DNA of 64,000 bases from Candidatus Nanoarchaeia archaeon (GTDB lineage: Archaea; Nanobdellota; Nanobdellia; Woesearchaeales; WJIZ01): the NCBI GenBank assembly GCA_028279765.1, contig JANQND010000002.1, positions 83,913 to 147,912 of the forward strand. Direction: 5' to 3'. Made by a program: the position numbers and the translations under genes. The first letter of the stretch is position 1, and each line of letters opens with the position of its first letter. The notes beneath the pieces were generated by a model. The model had not been told where the DNA came from. It worked only from the letters and a program-made list of their open reading frames with translations, and ran no database searches. This document shows, in pieces, positions 36,101 to 43,992 of the stretch.

Positions 36101-39100
36101 TGCTCACGTTCCCTGAAAGCCCTATTGCCCAGTCCCCTATCAATATGACTTTGATTGCTATAACTGATGAGCCAGTGCAGTGTAGATATAGCCAAACCCA
36201 AACAGCCTATCCTGCAATGGAACACCAGTTTGATAACTATGACTTCAGGGAGCGTCAGGAAGGGTCGATTATCCTGTCTCCTTCAGCACGAACGACATAC
36301 AATTTTAAAGTAGCATGCGAAAACGAAGCAGAGCTCATCTCTGAGCTCGAACAAAAAGACGTCATCATTGATCCAAGCCTAGGCCTTCAGATCACTATTC
36401 GCAGCACGGACAGATATGTCAATGCCAATGCACCAATACTTCGCGTGCAGACAAATAAGCAGGCATCTTGCTGGTACAGCTACTCCGACCCACAGGTAAG
36501 AAACTCTCCTGCACTTGGCGAGCCTCAAAGCATTTTCCATATTGGCACCACCCCGGCAATCTCATCGGGAACGCATACAGTGCATATAAAATGCGCAACA
36601 CCGACAGAAGAAAAAACAGAGTCCCTCTCTTTCATCGCAGACCCCTCCGGCCCGCTCATGAGCTATGTTGATGATACCAGCAGAGACCCCTTGCGGCCGC
36701 AAGTAACTACTCTTAATGACAAACTTTTTGTACGCTGGAGCGCAGAAGACCCGCAGACAGGTAGCCAGGGACTATCGTATAATTTTTCCCTTCTGGACAA
36801 TAACGATCAGCAAATCATCGAATGGACAGAACTCCACCACAGCAAGATTGAGCAGGATAATAGCGTTGCAACATGGATCACACAGGATCATACAGGCTCC
36901 CCTCTTGATTTAGAAAACAATAAGACTTACCGTTTTAGCGTAAGGTCACGAAATATTGTGGAGCTATGGGGAGAAGCCATGCAAAGTGACGGCATCACCG
37001 CAGACTTCTCACCGGATTACATTATTGTCCTCGAAGAGCCAAGCTTTGGCGAGTCTCCTACGCAAACATTTAACCTCTCACTCTCCTCAAGAGTAGACTT
37101 AGAGTGCAGATACAGAATAGATTTCTTCTCTTCTTTCGAATCTATGAATACTTTCAACATCACAGGAGAAAAGCTACATAAACAGCCAGGAGTAACACTT
37201 CCAAACAGGAACCTACACACGCTCTATCTTCGCTGTATTGACCATCTTACAAACACTGATATTGACCGTCAGTTTGATATTCGTTTTACACCAACTGCAC
37301 CAACCCTGGAAGAAGTAAAAACCATTCCAAGGAGCCCTATCGGAGACTCTCCTGCAGATGTTATCCTCTCAGTAAAAGCAGACGATGAAGTCATTTGTAA
37401 ATACGGGAGAGATGCAACGGTCTACGAGAATCTTTCATCAACCTTTGATGGGTTTGACAGTGCAGATTTTAAGGAAGAGCACCAGCACGAAATCCAGCTT
37501 ACCCGGGGAGAATATGCCTATTATATCGGATGCGAAAACAGGGCAGGCCAAAAAAGCGCACTGTACCCTCTCTCTATTGTAGTAGACACTTCCATTCCTT
37601 TGAGCATTACAGATGAGACAGAGCAATTCCAGTCTGAACTTGCCCCGAAAATTGAAGTAACCACAAATAAGCGAGCACAATGTTTCTATGGGGAAAACGA
37701 ATCCTCGGCAGACAGGAGCTTTACCTCAACAGGACAATACGAGCACTCCTCAGTCCTGCACAGCCTTGCATCAGAATCTGCTGCTCATTCCCTTTATGTA
37801 ACATGCGTGCGCCCCGGAGAGCAGGCAAGTATAACAATTGATTTCATCATAGATAAGACTCCTCCTGTCATCGAATACGTAAATGATACAAGTACAGACC
37901 AAAATAATCCGGAATTTACTTCCTACAAAGATAAAATCTATGTAGCGTGGTCAGCAGTAGACAACGAATCAGGAACGCAAGGAATAATCTTCAATTACTC
38001 TCTTGTAGAGGCAAGCACAGGCGATTTCGTGATTAATTGGACACCCTCTAATGGTCTGGATATTGACGATGGAAAATTCGAAGGATTCATTGATGAAGAT
38101 CATAATGGAGACGATCTCAACCTCTCAGATAACACCTTGTACGTATTCAAGGTAAAGGCAGCAAATGCACTGGATATCTGGACAGAAACCGCAGAAGAAA
38201 GCGACGGAGTAACAACAGATTTCTCACTTCTTCCAAGCACAGGGGGAACCTCTTCCTGCTTTAATGGTGTAAAGGACGGAACGGAAACCGATGTTGACTG
38301 CGGGGGCGCATGCGGCCCAACCTGCAGGGCAAATAAGGCGTGCACAGATAAAAATGATTGCCAAAGCGATTTTTGTGATGTTGACGGGTTCTGCACCGCG
38401 CCGACCTGCGAGGATAATATAAGGAACGGCAACGAAACCGATGTTGATTGTGGTGGCAACTGCGATAAATGCGAACTAGGGGACAAGTGCAGAAAAGATA
38501 GCGATTGCGGCACCCTCAACTGCCAGCAGAATATTTGCTCAGATGAAGATTCCTGCAAAAATCAAGAGCATGATGGAGGAGAAACAGATCTGGACTGCGG
38601 CGGGATATGCAGCACAAAATGCAAGCTCAACCAGTTCTGTGATATTGACTCTGATTGCGAATCAGGTTTAGTTTGCTTTACGGGAATCTGCAAGCTCGGA
38701 GAACTGGAAGAAGACCCAGACTCAGACAACGATGGCATTCCGGATTCCTGGGAAAGCCAAAATGGCCTTGACCCCCAGGACATTTCCGATGCAGAATTAG
38801 ATTTTGATGGAGATGGACTGACTAACTTCGAAGAATATCAGTTCGGAACAGACCCAAATCTTGCAGACACTGATGGAGACGGATATCCTGATAAAGAAGA
38901 AATAGATAAGGGAACAAATCCAACAGATCCTAATGATAAGCCAGGAGGATTCCTGGGAACCTTCCTCCTTATTATTTTCATTCTTGCAATCCTGGCAGGA
39001 ATCGGATACTTAGTGTATATTCAGTACTTCCAGAAAAAGACTCCTCCCATAAAATCGCTAGGGTCATCAAAGCCGCCTCAGCGCGCAATGATAGGAAGGC

Positions 39101-39786
39101 AGCTGCCGGGACAAAGAGTACCTATGCAGCGCCCAGCCCAAAGGCCGGCACCGGGGCCTTCCCCATCCTCAAGAAGACAAGATAAAAAATCACAGAAAAG
39201 AAGCTCTCTTCTCAGTGGTTTTGGCTCTGATGACAGCTCGCAGCCTGCAAAAATAAAAGTAAACGAGCAACCACAGAAATCCTCTGTAAAATCAAAGGCA
39301 GAGCCGCAATCAAAAACCTCAGATACTGATTATGTAGACCTCACAACAATAACAAAAAAGGAAGAAAAACTCAAAGAACCAAAAGCAGAAGTATTCGAAC
39401 AGCTCTCTTCCTTAATCGGAAAAGAAGGGACAACAAAAGCACCAAAAACTGCAAAAGAGATGTCAAAAACAATCCTCTCAGAGAAAAAAAGCAACGGACC
39501 AGCAAAGGACACCGCATTACTCTCAAAAAGAGCGACAAATCAGATTAAAAAAGACCTCAAGACCCATGCAAAATCAATTGACTCAAAACTCGAAAAGATC
39601 GAAAAGAAAGTAGCAGTCATTGCAAAGCCAAGCGCAGTGTATACGACCCAAAGCGGAACAAAATACCATAACGCAAACTGCATTTCTCTCAAAAAAGTAT
39701 CCAAGGCAAAACTAAAGAAATACGCCGATAGCAAGGAAGCAAAAAAGAAAAAACTCAAGCCCTGCACTATCTGCAATCCAAAATGA
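33115..39786 (+). CDS. Giant multidomain surface protein with TSP3 repeats, membrane helix and cytoplasmic Zn domain
   Basis: A 2223-residue type I membrane protein. A Sec signal ends SESYA near residue 29. A Cys-rich region reaches about 560, then Ig-like strands. Residues about 888-1300 and 1302-1705 are a tandem duplication of a 400-aa block; each copy has three CxY...C sandwich modules and ends with a Y(V)DDTS or YVNDTS domain. Three [12 protein letters not shown] Cys modules (about 1717, 1765, 1813) follow. Calcium-binding thrombospondin-3-like repeats ([28 protein letters not shown]; 1868-1940) precede a membrane helix (1945-1970). The cytoplasmic tail is basic and Pro/Ser-rich and ends in an Ada-like zinc site (YHNANC...PCTIC). 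It could link outside attachment to the cell interior. Confidence 0.75.
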   Translation: MSNKTILSVPALLVLTLLAVMLSSSESYAVGEEGCCTNPNSYDQGYFCTGFLDLLSCCPDPAQNPDFYSSVDNPNGPDTQQDCQDNYFNPGQACGVFPQCVDIACCCGGSNDGLEISRSICTLQQGTAHDGIDDCPAFCETQTDPEPPASQCGNPDFQPAISLFTVRPLKGQQGFELFWSDDCSATQYIIERCDEEGGNCVTIATTTSKQLQDISSNLLWDKNIMYNLTAQYEFEREAKAQRTANLGDIACWGRTSSAQFCIYSSFFNTHQDHILKPENQQHYESTGHTELTFQNYVDTKFSDIINNAYACTDQNRLTAPDLQCEEPAFCVIDDEGPSCRQGSQCEPDFTNSPFGLYLTEDQCHDLGYCYYDNSPALVDKCYSCNPQMDCYNYKSKEACETNQCNIGSLSTCEWRETIPELGVGVCIDPNRDNCRFCGSSEHTTHHTPDPTGFNQVYSLCSEMQAQALSTPQFRCEYINGGVASCGQVSCLSFSQNECPASPPTLDPDNSIVSESINECGINVCQYINGKCRKNADGDQGIESEENHGRDCVDGDIGCELDYFPPEYTFLSPIRDSDEVIIGFDIILRDQSSEGTTTNPPGASVYLCIDGPGDSTCANTAGKDFTLFTKDTALSVNGLLLSDASTERNIVSLQEGVSTIYYYGRDQYNNLGIVQSTQIEAYENATRPELYNVEVQGATIHNNAYYTNNRNPQITLFFREPGAELLSSSTLRDQSNNPAVPFESWSISPQPSNQGTQYILAFPSGTQLREETYKVGVRARNEFNRPLVEEIVIRISSTAPQITLSPQDELLDSVPVNISIEADKAIQLSEVSISGINYTQNFSADFHSSFRESLDIPDGEHTLLVKARDLYSNSAQTSSSFTLNAVQRPQIKIVQPSHGVSSAFSFDLVLETDNKATCRYTIDDEVSIDSHFNTMTPFESTDTTQHRKTGVTLGDEATHKLYVWCKDSHWEDIITRGPFRYTFDIRVDTTPPQITSLLTFPESPIAQSPINMTLIAITDEPVQCRYSQTQTAYPAMEHQFDNYDFRERQEGSIILSPSARTTYNFKVACENEAELISELEQKDVIIDPSLGLQITIRSTDRYVNANAPILRVQTNKQASCWYSYSDPQVRNSPALGEPQSIFHIGTTPAISSGTHTVHIKCATPTEEKTESLSFIADPSGPLMSYVDDTSRDPLRPQVTTLNDKLFVRWSAEDPQTGSQGLSYNFSLLDNNDQQIIEWTELHHSKIEQDNSVATWITQDHTGSPLDLENNKTYRFSVRSRNIVELWGEAMQSDGITADFSPDYIIVLEEPSFGESPTQTFNLSLSSRVDLECRYRIDFFSSFESMNTFNITGEKLHKQPGVTLPNRNLHTLYLRCIDHLTNTDIDRQFDIRFTPTAPTLEEVKTIPRSPIGDSPADVILSVKADDEVICKYGRDATVYENLSSTFDGFDSADFKEEHQHEIQLTRGEYAYYIGCENRAGQKSALYPLSIVVDTSIPLSITDETEQFQSELAPKIEVTTNKRAQCFYGENESSADRSFTSTGQYEHSSVLHSLASESAAHSLYVTCVRPGEQASITIDFIIDKTPPVIEYVNDTSTDQNNPEFTSYKDKIYVAWSAVDNESGTQGIIFNYSLVEASTGDFVINWTPSNGLDIDDGKFEGFIDEDHNGDDLNLSDNTLYVFKVKAANALDIWTETAEESDGVTTDFSLLPSTGGTSSCFNGVKDGTETDVDCGGACGPTCRANKACTDKNDCQSDFCDVDGFCTAPTCEDNIRNGNETDVDCGGNCDKCELGDKCRKDSDCGTLNCQQNICSDEDSCKNQEHDGGETDLDCGGICSTKCKLNQFCDIDSDCESGLVCFTGICKLGELEEDPDSDNDGIPDSWESQNGLDPQDISDAELDFDGDGLTNFEEYQFGTDPNLADTDGDGYPDKEEIDKGTNPTDPNDKPGGFLGTFLLIIFILAILAGIGYLVYIQYFQKKTPPIKSLGSSKPPQRAMIGRQLPGQRVPMQRPAQRPAPGPSPSSRRQDKKSQKRSSLLSGFGSDDSSQPAKIKVNEQPQKSSVKSKAEPQSKTSDTDYVDLTTITKKEEKLKEPKAEVFEQLSSLIGKEGTTKAPKTAKEMSKTILSEKKSNGPAKDTALLSKRATNQIKKDLKTHAKSIDSKLEKIEKKVAVIAKPSAVYTTQSGTKYHNANCISLKKVSKAKLKKYADSKEAKKKKLKPCTICNPK

Positions 39787-40286
39787 GCAAAAAAGCGCAA
39801 AACACAGGACAAATATTTATCTATATTCTTGCAACCGTAATAATTGGGGTAATCTTTCTGTTTGGTTATCAATCCATCAAGGGATTTCAGCAGCGCGCAG
39901 ATGATGTTGCTTTAGTTCAATTTCAGAAAAATCTCGAATCACAGATCAAAACCCTTGCGCCACAATTCGGATCACTTAAAAAAATAGAAATTCCAATCTC
40001 TAGCGACTTTAAAGAAGTATGTTTTATACGATATGATACCGGTGATGTCCTCTCTTCCCTGCCTGATCCCTGGGATGGGTATCCTCTTATTGAAGATGCC
40101 TTTGATGCCGATACACAGAAGAACATCTTCCTGATAAATAGGGAAAACCAGATAGAAGAAAGCTATGAGATTGGAAAAGTAAAGTTTACAGGAACAGGAG
40201 ATCCTCTCTTAAAATGCTATGTCGTTGTTGATGGCATACTTAACATGACCCTCCAAGGCAAAGGAAACCATGTGATGATCTCATAA
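39783..40286 (+). CDS. Pilin-like membrane protein (KKAQ)
   Basis: A 167-residue protein with K3-K4-A5-Q6 directly before a hydrophobic helix (about 8-28), the layout of a class III prepilin. The rest is a mixed domain with two or three strands ([28 protein letters not shown]) and two cysteines. Its ATG overlaps the stop of the giant gene by 4 nt (ATGA), so expression is coupled. No homologue is recognised. A minor-pilin-like subunit is the best structural guess. Confidence 0.6.
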   Translation: MSKKAQNTGQIFIYILATVIIGVIFLFGYQSIKGFQQRADDVALVQFQKNLESQIKTLAPQFGSLKKIEIPISSDFKEVCFIRYDTGDVLSSLPDPWDGYPLIEDAFDADTQKNIFLINRENQIEESYEIGKVKFTGTGDPLLKCYVVVDGILNMTLQGKGNHVMIS

Positions 40287-40311
40287 GGGCCCCTAACCAC
40301 AGCTAGCAAAT

Positions 40312-40323
40312 AATTTATATACC
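40312..40323 (+). promoter_or_regulatory. Internal promoter of the cluster
   Basis: AATTTATATACC, 35-46 nt before the start at 40358, is a good TATA box. The preceding 25 nt contain a GGGCCC palindrome. It would start a second transcript covering the pilin-like genes from 40358. Confidence 0.5.
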
Positions 40324-40357
40324 GCTTTCTCTCGTAACTATTCTAACTGCAAAAAAA

Positions 40358-41380
40358 ATGAAAAAAAGAGGAGAAATAGAAGTACAGTTCAACTGGATAC
40401 TGGTCTTAGTCGCCGGAGCAGTTCTCTTCCTGTTCTTCTTTGGGATTATTAACTGGGCAAAGCAAAGCAACGAAGAATCTTCTTCAACCACTATTTCGAC
40501 CTATTTCGATTCCATTCTTACTGCATCAGCAGTCAAGGAAGAAACACTCAACCAGGTAACCATTCCGGCAAAACAAATCACCTTTACTTGTAATGGATAC
40601 AGGGTCAATAACGCTGCAAGCCTGCAAAATATACGGAATAAAATTATTTTTGCTCCCACCAGAATCGAAGGAGCAGAATTGATTACCTGGTCAGCAAGCT
40701 GGAACGTGCCCTTTAGGGTAACGAACTTTCTGATGGTTACTTCCCCAAACATCCGATACATCCTGAGAGGATCATCAGGGGATCTTTTATTCGAAGAAAT
40801 ACAGGATATATTTCCCGCTGAATTACAGCTCGATGTGAATCCTCCGACAATCGAGGACGAGAATAATTATAAGGTACGTTTTCTTTATGCAAATCAAGGG
40901 GTGGACGATGCAGATGTTGCGCCCTTTAAGAAATACTCTGCAGAGGATATTACTGCACTTACCATTACCGGAGCAACAATTGATGAATCGCTTGCATTAA
41001 CCTTTCATGCAAAAAAACCAGTAGGAGACCCCATTTCCGGATGGGCATCTCCAGTAGAATCCTCAACATCATTTGCAAGAGGATCACTTCTCGGTGCATT
41101 ATTTACTGAAGATCCAGAGCATTATGTCTGTGCAATGAATAAAGGATTAAGCAGGCTCAACAATATCGCCCAGCTCTACAAGCAGAGATCAGAAGAACTC
41201 AAAGCATACTATTTCTCACTCTCATCATTTTGCGAGTCTCCTCACTTCAACGCACTAACAACACTTGATGCGATTGCAGCAACAGATATGAATACTCTTG
41301 CAGGACTATCTGGTCATAGTTTTGATCTCATCAGTGAAAACCAAAACGCACGCAGCGGTTCCTGCGCACTTATCTATTAG
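40358..41380 (+). CDS. Pilin-like membrane-anchored protein
   Basis: A 340-residue protein beginning MKKRGEIEVQFNW. K3-R4-G5 before E6 followed by a 25-residue hydrophobic segment is a variant of the class III site. The extracellular part has few cysteines (three or four) and predicted mixed structure, including ISGWASPVESS and a C-terminal helix-rich region. It has its own promoter. It stops one base before the next start at 41382. No known family. Confidence 0.58.
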   Translation: MKKRGEIEVQFNWILVLVAGAVLFLFFFGIINWAKQSNEESSSTTISTYFDSILTASAVKEETLNQVTIPAKQITFTCNGYRVNNAASLQNIRNKIIFAPTRIEGAELITWSASWNVPFRVTNFLMVTSPNIRYILRGSSGDLLFEEIQDIFPAELQLDVNPPTIEDENNYKVRFLYANQGVDDADVAPFKKYSAEDITALTITGATIDESLALTFHAKKPVGDPISGWASPVESSTSFARGSLLGALFTEDPEHYVCAMNKGLSRLNNIAQLYKQRSEELKAYYFSLSSFCESPHFNALTTLDAIAATDMNTLAGLSGHSFDLISENQNARSGSCALIY

Positions 41381-41381
41381 C

Positions 41382-41894
41382 ATGGCTTCAAAAAAAGCAC
41401 AGATTCAGATGATGGAAACCATTGCTATACTTTTCATATTCTTCATTATCGTAACGATTGCAATTATTTTCTATTTCAACATTGCAAAAGCAAACACCGC
41501 AGAAAAAATTGATACCTTCCAGGAGCTCTCCAAAATCCAGATAGCACAGCTTGCATCCACCCTCCCTGAATTACAATGTGCACAGGAAAACATCATTCGG
41601 GCAAACTGCGTGGATCTGCTCAAGTTGAAAGCATCATCAAAACAAATACCGCAGCCCATACTCCCCGGACCCAGGCTCATCTTCTCCAATAGCAATGACT
41701 ACTTTGATCTCTTCTCCTTTAGCAATATAACGGTGAAACAAATTTATCCCTCAGGGGCACAGGAATGGACCATCTATAACAAACAACCGCTAGAGTACCA
41801 ATCCAAACGGCTTACCTTCCTTCCTCTCTCCCTATATGATCCCAAGCTAGAAACCTATTCCTTTGCGTTGATGGTTGTTGAGGTGTACACATGA
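41382..41894 (+). CDS. Pilin-like membrane protein (KKAQ)
   Basis: A 170-residue protein starting MASKKAQIQMMET, with K4-K5-A6-Q7 before a hydrophobic helix (about 13-35). Glutamate at position 6 after the predicted Gln is close to the E5 found in pilins. A mixed domain of 130 residues with two cysteines (about 54 and 63) follows. I chose the ATG at 41382 because it gives the family N-terminus and begins one base after the previous stop. The stop overlaps the next ATG by 4 nt. Confidence 0.6.
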   Translation: MASKKAQIQMMETIAILFIFFIIVTIAIIFYFNIAKANTAEKIDTFQELSKIQIAQLASTLPELQCAQENIIRANCVDLLKLKASSKQIPQPILPGPRLIFSNSNDYFDLFSFSNITVKQIYPSGAQEWTIYNKQPLEYQSKRLTFLPLSLYDPKLETYSFALMVVEVYT

Positions 41895-42403
41895 AGAAAT
41901 CTCAAATGGAAATTATGGGTATTGCAATCATTGTGGTTCTGCTCAGCCTGGCATTTCTCTTTGCAGTCAAATTTGTTATCCTCAAGGAGCCTACAGAGCA
42001 AAGTAAGGATTATCAGCAGAGCGAGCTTGCGGGAAATTTCATTAATGCACTGCTGGACACCAACGATCCACAGTGCTCTGACATCAAATACTCTACACTC
42101 TTTCAGGCATGCTATGAAAACGACAATGGCCCCTGCAGCCCGCTCAACACCTGTGACCACATCGAATCCAGAATAGAACAAATTCTTGCAGACACATTTA
42201 ACCAATGGAATGTGAACTATTTCTTCATGGTAACGACAAATATTGACGACCTAAACCCCATTCCTAATCTCGACCCGATCCCTCTTTCTGGACCAAATAC
42301 CCTTGAAGAGGTCTGCAAAGGCAACCGCAAAGTAAAAATCCAGCCCCTTCCCACAAATACCCCTGGCCAGTCCATTTATTTGAAATTGTTTATCTGTGAC
42401 TAA
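41891..42403 (+). CDS. Pilin-like membrane protein (KKSQ)
   Basis: A 170-residue protein starting MKKSQMEIMGIAIIV: K2-K3-S4-Q5 and then a hydrophobic helix of about 20 residues. The extracellular part has six cysteines, including NDNGPCSPLNTCDH, that could form disulphides. It ends with SIYLKLFICD. It begins inside the preceding stop (ATGA overlap). No family recognised. A 71-nt gap with a new promoter follows. Confidence 0.58.
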   Translation: MKKSQMEIMGIAIIVVLLSLAFLFAVKFVILKEPTEQSKDYQQSELAGNFINALLDTNDPQCSDIKYSTLFQACYENDNGPCSPLNTCDHIESRIEQILADTFNQWNVNYFFMVTTNIDDLNPIPNLDPIPLSGPNTLEEVCKGNRKVKIQPLPTNTPGQSIYLKLFICD

Positions 42404-42428
42404 ACTAAAAATCCAATACAATCCGTAA

Positions 42429-42441
42429 CCTTTAAATATTC
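42429..42441 (+). promoter_or_regulatory. Internal promoter of the cluster
   Basis: CCTTTAAATATTC lies 34-46 nt before the start at 42475. AAGAGGTCGAT precedes the ATG and could act as a ribosome site. Confidence 0.45.
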
Positions 42442-42474
42442 TTTTTATATAGGAAAAACCAAGAGGTCGATATT

Positions 42475-42792
42475 ATGAACATACACAAAAAAGCTCAGGG
42501 AATTTCTATTAATACCGTTATTATAGCAGCTATCGCATTAATCGTTCTGGTGGTCTTGATTGCTGTCTTCACCGGCAGGATTGGCCTATTTGGACAAGGA
42601 TTGGATAATGCAGTTCAGGGACAGTATTGTGAGAATTCAAAAGCCCCATCTGAAACACCGGATTCAGCTAAAATGGACGGACAATGGACAGCAGGCGCCT
42701 GCGATCCAGACTATAAACCAGTCTACGGCAATTTCGTGGATGCGAAAGATAATCCCGGAAAAACTTGTTGTGTAAAAAAAACCACAAGTTAA
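42475..42792 (+). CDS. Small KKAQ-type pilin-like protein, AQGISINT subgroup
   Basis: A 105-residue protein. K5-K6-A7-Q8 leads into GISINT and a 20-residue hydrophobic helix rich in Ile, Ala and Val. The mature part is about 70 residues with four cysteines, ending KTCCVKKTTS. The first 35 residues are nearly identical to those of the 89-residue protein at 47589, so the two are paralogues. It has its own promoter and is followed by a T-rich terminator, so it may be expressed alone and abundantly, as expected for a major subunit. That is inference. Confidence 0.65.
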   Translation: MNIHKKAQGISINTVIIAAIALIVLVVLIAVFTGRIGLFGQGLDNAVQGQYCENSKAPSETPDSAKMDGQWTAGACDPDYKPVYGNFVDAKDNPGKTCCVKKTTS

Positions 42793-42828
42793 TCTTTCCT
42801 TTCTTTTTTTCCCTTTCTTATTCTCTCA
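42793..42828 (+). terminator. T-rich terminator
   Basis: Right after the stop, the sequence is a run of pyrimidine with several T tracts (TTTCTTTTTTTCC and similar), the usual archaeal intrinsic termination signal. It separates the 105-aa gene from the next promoter. Confidence 0.45.
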
Positions 42829-42835
42829 AAACAAT

Positions 42836-42849
42836 AATGTTTATATACC
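42836..42849 (+). promoter_or_regulatory. Promoter of the micro-pilin gene
   Basis: AATGTTTATATACC is a TATA box about 28-41 nt before the ATG at 42877. Confidence 0.45.
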
Positions 42850-42876
42850 GATGGAGCAGGTATTGTCTTGATTAAA

Positions 42877-43014
42877 ATGAAGAATATCCTATTAAAAAAG
42901 GCAGAGTTGTCCCAAAACATGCTTGTCTTGATAATTCTTATAGTTCTCTTAGTCTCATTAGTAATTGTAGCAATAGTTAAAGCAGGAGAAAATGTCCTTA
43001 TCGTTCCCTCTTAA
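42877..43014 (+). CDS. 45-residue micro-pilin-like membrane protein
   Basis: A very short gene that gene finders with a 60-aa limit would miss. The protein starts MKNILLKKAELSQN and has K7-K8-A9-E10 before a 20-residue hydrophobic helix (about 16-34), then a short tail KAGENVLIVPS. The reading frame ends at 43014 and overlaps the start of the next gene (42992) by 23 nt. A TATA box is correctly spaced upstream. The N-terminal pattern is the same as its neighbours, which is the main reason to believe it. Only the helix and a stub would remain after processing. Confidence 0.58.
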   Translation: MKNILLKKAELSQNMLVLIILIVLLVSLVIVAIVKAGENVLIVPS

Positions 43015-43855
43015 TAAAAAAGCAGAAATAAGCTCCACCTTCATCATTATGCTAATCTTATCCCTTTCAGGACTAGGAATCGGAACCCTCCTTATCAATA
43101 AAGTAGGAGAGGGAACAACGAAATCCTATGATAAGCAGCTCTGCAAATTCTCGGTAGTAGAAAACTCCAAATACCGTCTTCCGGTTGCAAATGAGCAGGT
43201 ATATCCCCTGGACTGCCCAACAAGATACGTCTCCTTCGAAAAGGACAAAGCGAATTTCGAATCAAGAAACTTCAAAGGAAAAAAGAAAATAACGTGTGGC
43301 AACCTCAATAATAACAGAGATAGAGAATGTTTTCTGAAAAAATCGAACGAAGTCATTGCTGATCTGATTTTTGACTGCTGGGATCAGTTTGCAGCAGGCC
43401 AGGTAGAAGTACTCTCTCCTTGGGAAGAGAACAGGCAATGCGTACTATGCGCACGTTTCGAGTTTAGCCAAGATGTGCAGCAGCGATTCAAAGAGATAGG
43501 GTCAAGCGAAATAGCATTCACCTCATTCAGAGGAGATACCCCGAAAACGGATTTCACGCTAGATAATTATATGCGATCCCATAATCCTCCTCATCACAAA
43601 ATTTCTTATTATGAATTTTCCCTTGATGCTCTCGATGCCTATAAATTTCCGTATTATGATTATAATCTACAAGAACCCTATGCGGTTGTATTTCGCGCAA
43701 TGAACAAGCACCAAATTACACGCCTCATTGATGGTGCATGGGATTTTATTTCAGAAAATCATTTGCAGAACACCGCTGATGAAGGAGACTTCATCAATGT
43801 CATGGATATAGTAAAATACAGCGAAGTGGAAACCGTATGCGACACCCTGGAATAA
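42992..43855 (+). CDS. Pilin-like membrane-anchored protein (KKAE)
   Basis: A 287-residue protein beginning MSLSFPLNKKAEISS. K9-K10-A11-E12 is followed by a hydrophobic helix (about 16-36). The extracellular domain has about eight cysteines and an alternation of helices and strands, with DCPTRYVSFEKDK, ECFLKKSNEVIADLIFDCWDQF and RQCVLCARFEF. It starts within the micro-pilin gene and its last 19 nt overlap the next micro-pilin gene. No family recognised. Confidence 0.6.
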   Translation: MSLSFPLNKKAEISSTFIIMLILSLSGLGIGTLLINKVGEGTTKSYDKQLCKFSVVENSKYRLPVANEQVYPLDCPTRYVSFEKDKANFESRNFKGKKKITCGNLNNNRDRECFLKKSNEVIADLIFDCWDQFAAGQVEVLSPWEENRQCVLCARFEFSQDVQQRFKEIGSSEIAFTSFRGDTPKTDFTLDNYMRSHNPPHHKISYYEFSLDALDAYKFPYYDYNLQEPYAVVFRAMNKHQITRLIDGAWDFISENHLQNTADEGDFINVMDIVKYSEVETVCDTLE

Positions 43856-43986
43856 ACAGAAAAGCAATAGCCTGGAGCTACATGGGCTGGCTTGTCCTTG
43901 CCCTGATAGCTCTTGTAATCATCCTTTTTATTATGGGAGCATTTTCCGAAAAGTCCTTCACAATCCTGGATAAGATATTTGGATAG
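43837..43986 (+). CDS. 49-residue micro-pilin-like membrane protein
   Basis: A short frame starting at ATG 43837 and overlapping the preceding gene by 19 nt. The product MRHPGINRKAIAWSYMG has R8-K9-A10 before a hydrophobic helix (about 11-33), then GAFSEKSFTILDKIFG. The layout copies the cluster pattern, although the residue after Ala is Ile instead of Gln. The stop lies 6 nt before the next start. Overlap on both sides and a coherent N-terminus support translation, but no homologue is known to me. Confidence 0.5.
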   Translation: MRHPGINRKAIAWSYMGWLVLALIALVIILFIMGAFSEKSFTILDKIFG

Positions 43987-43992
43987 CAAACA

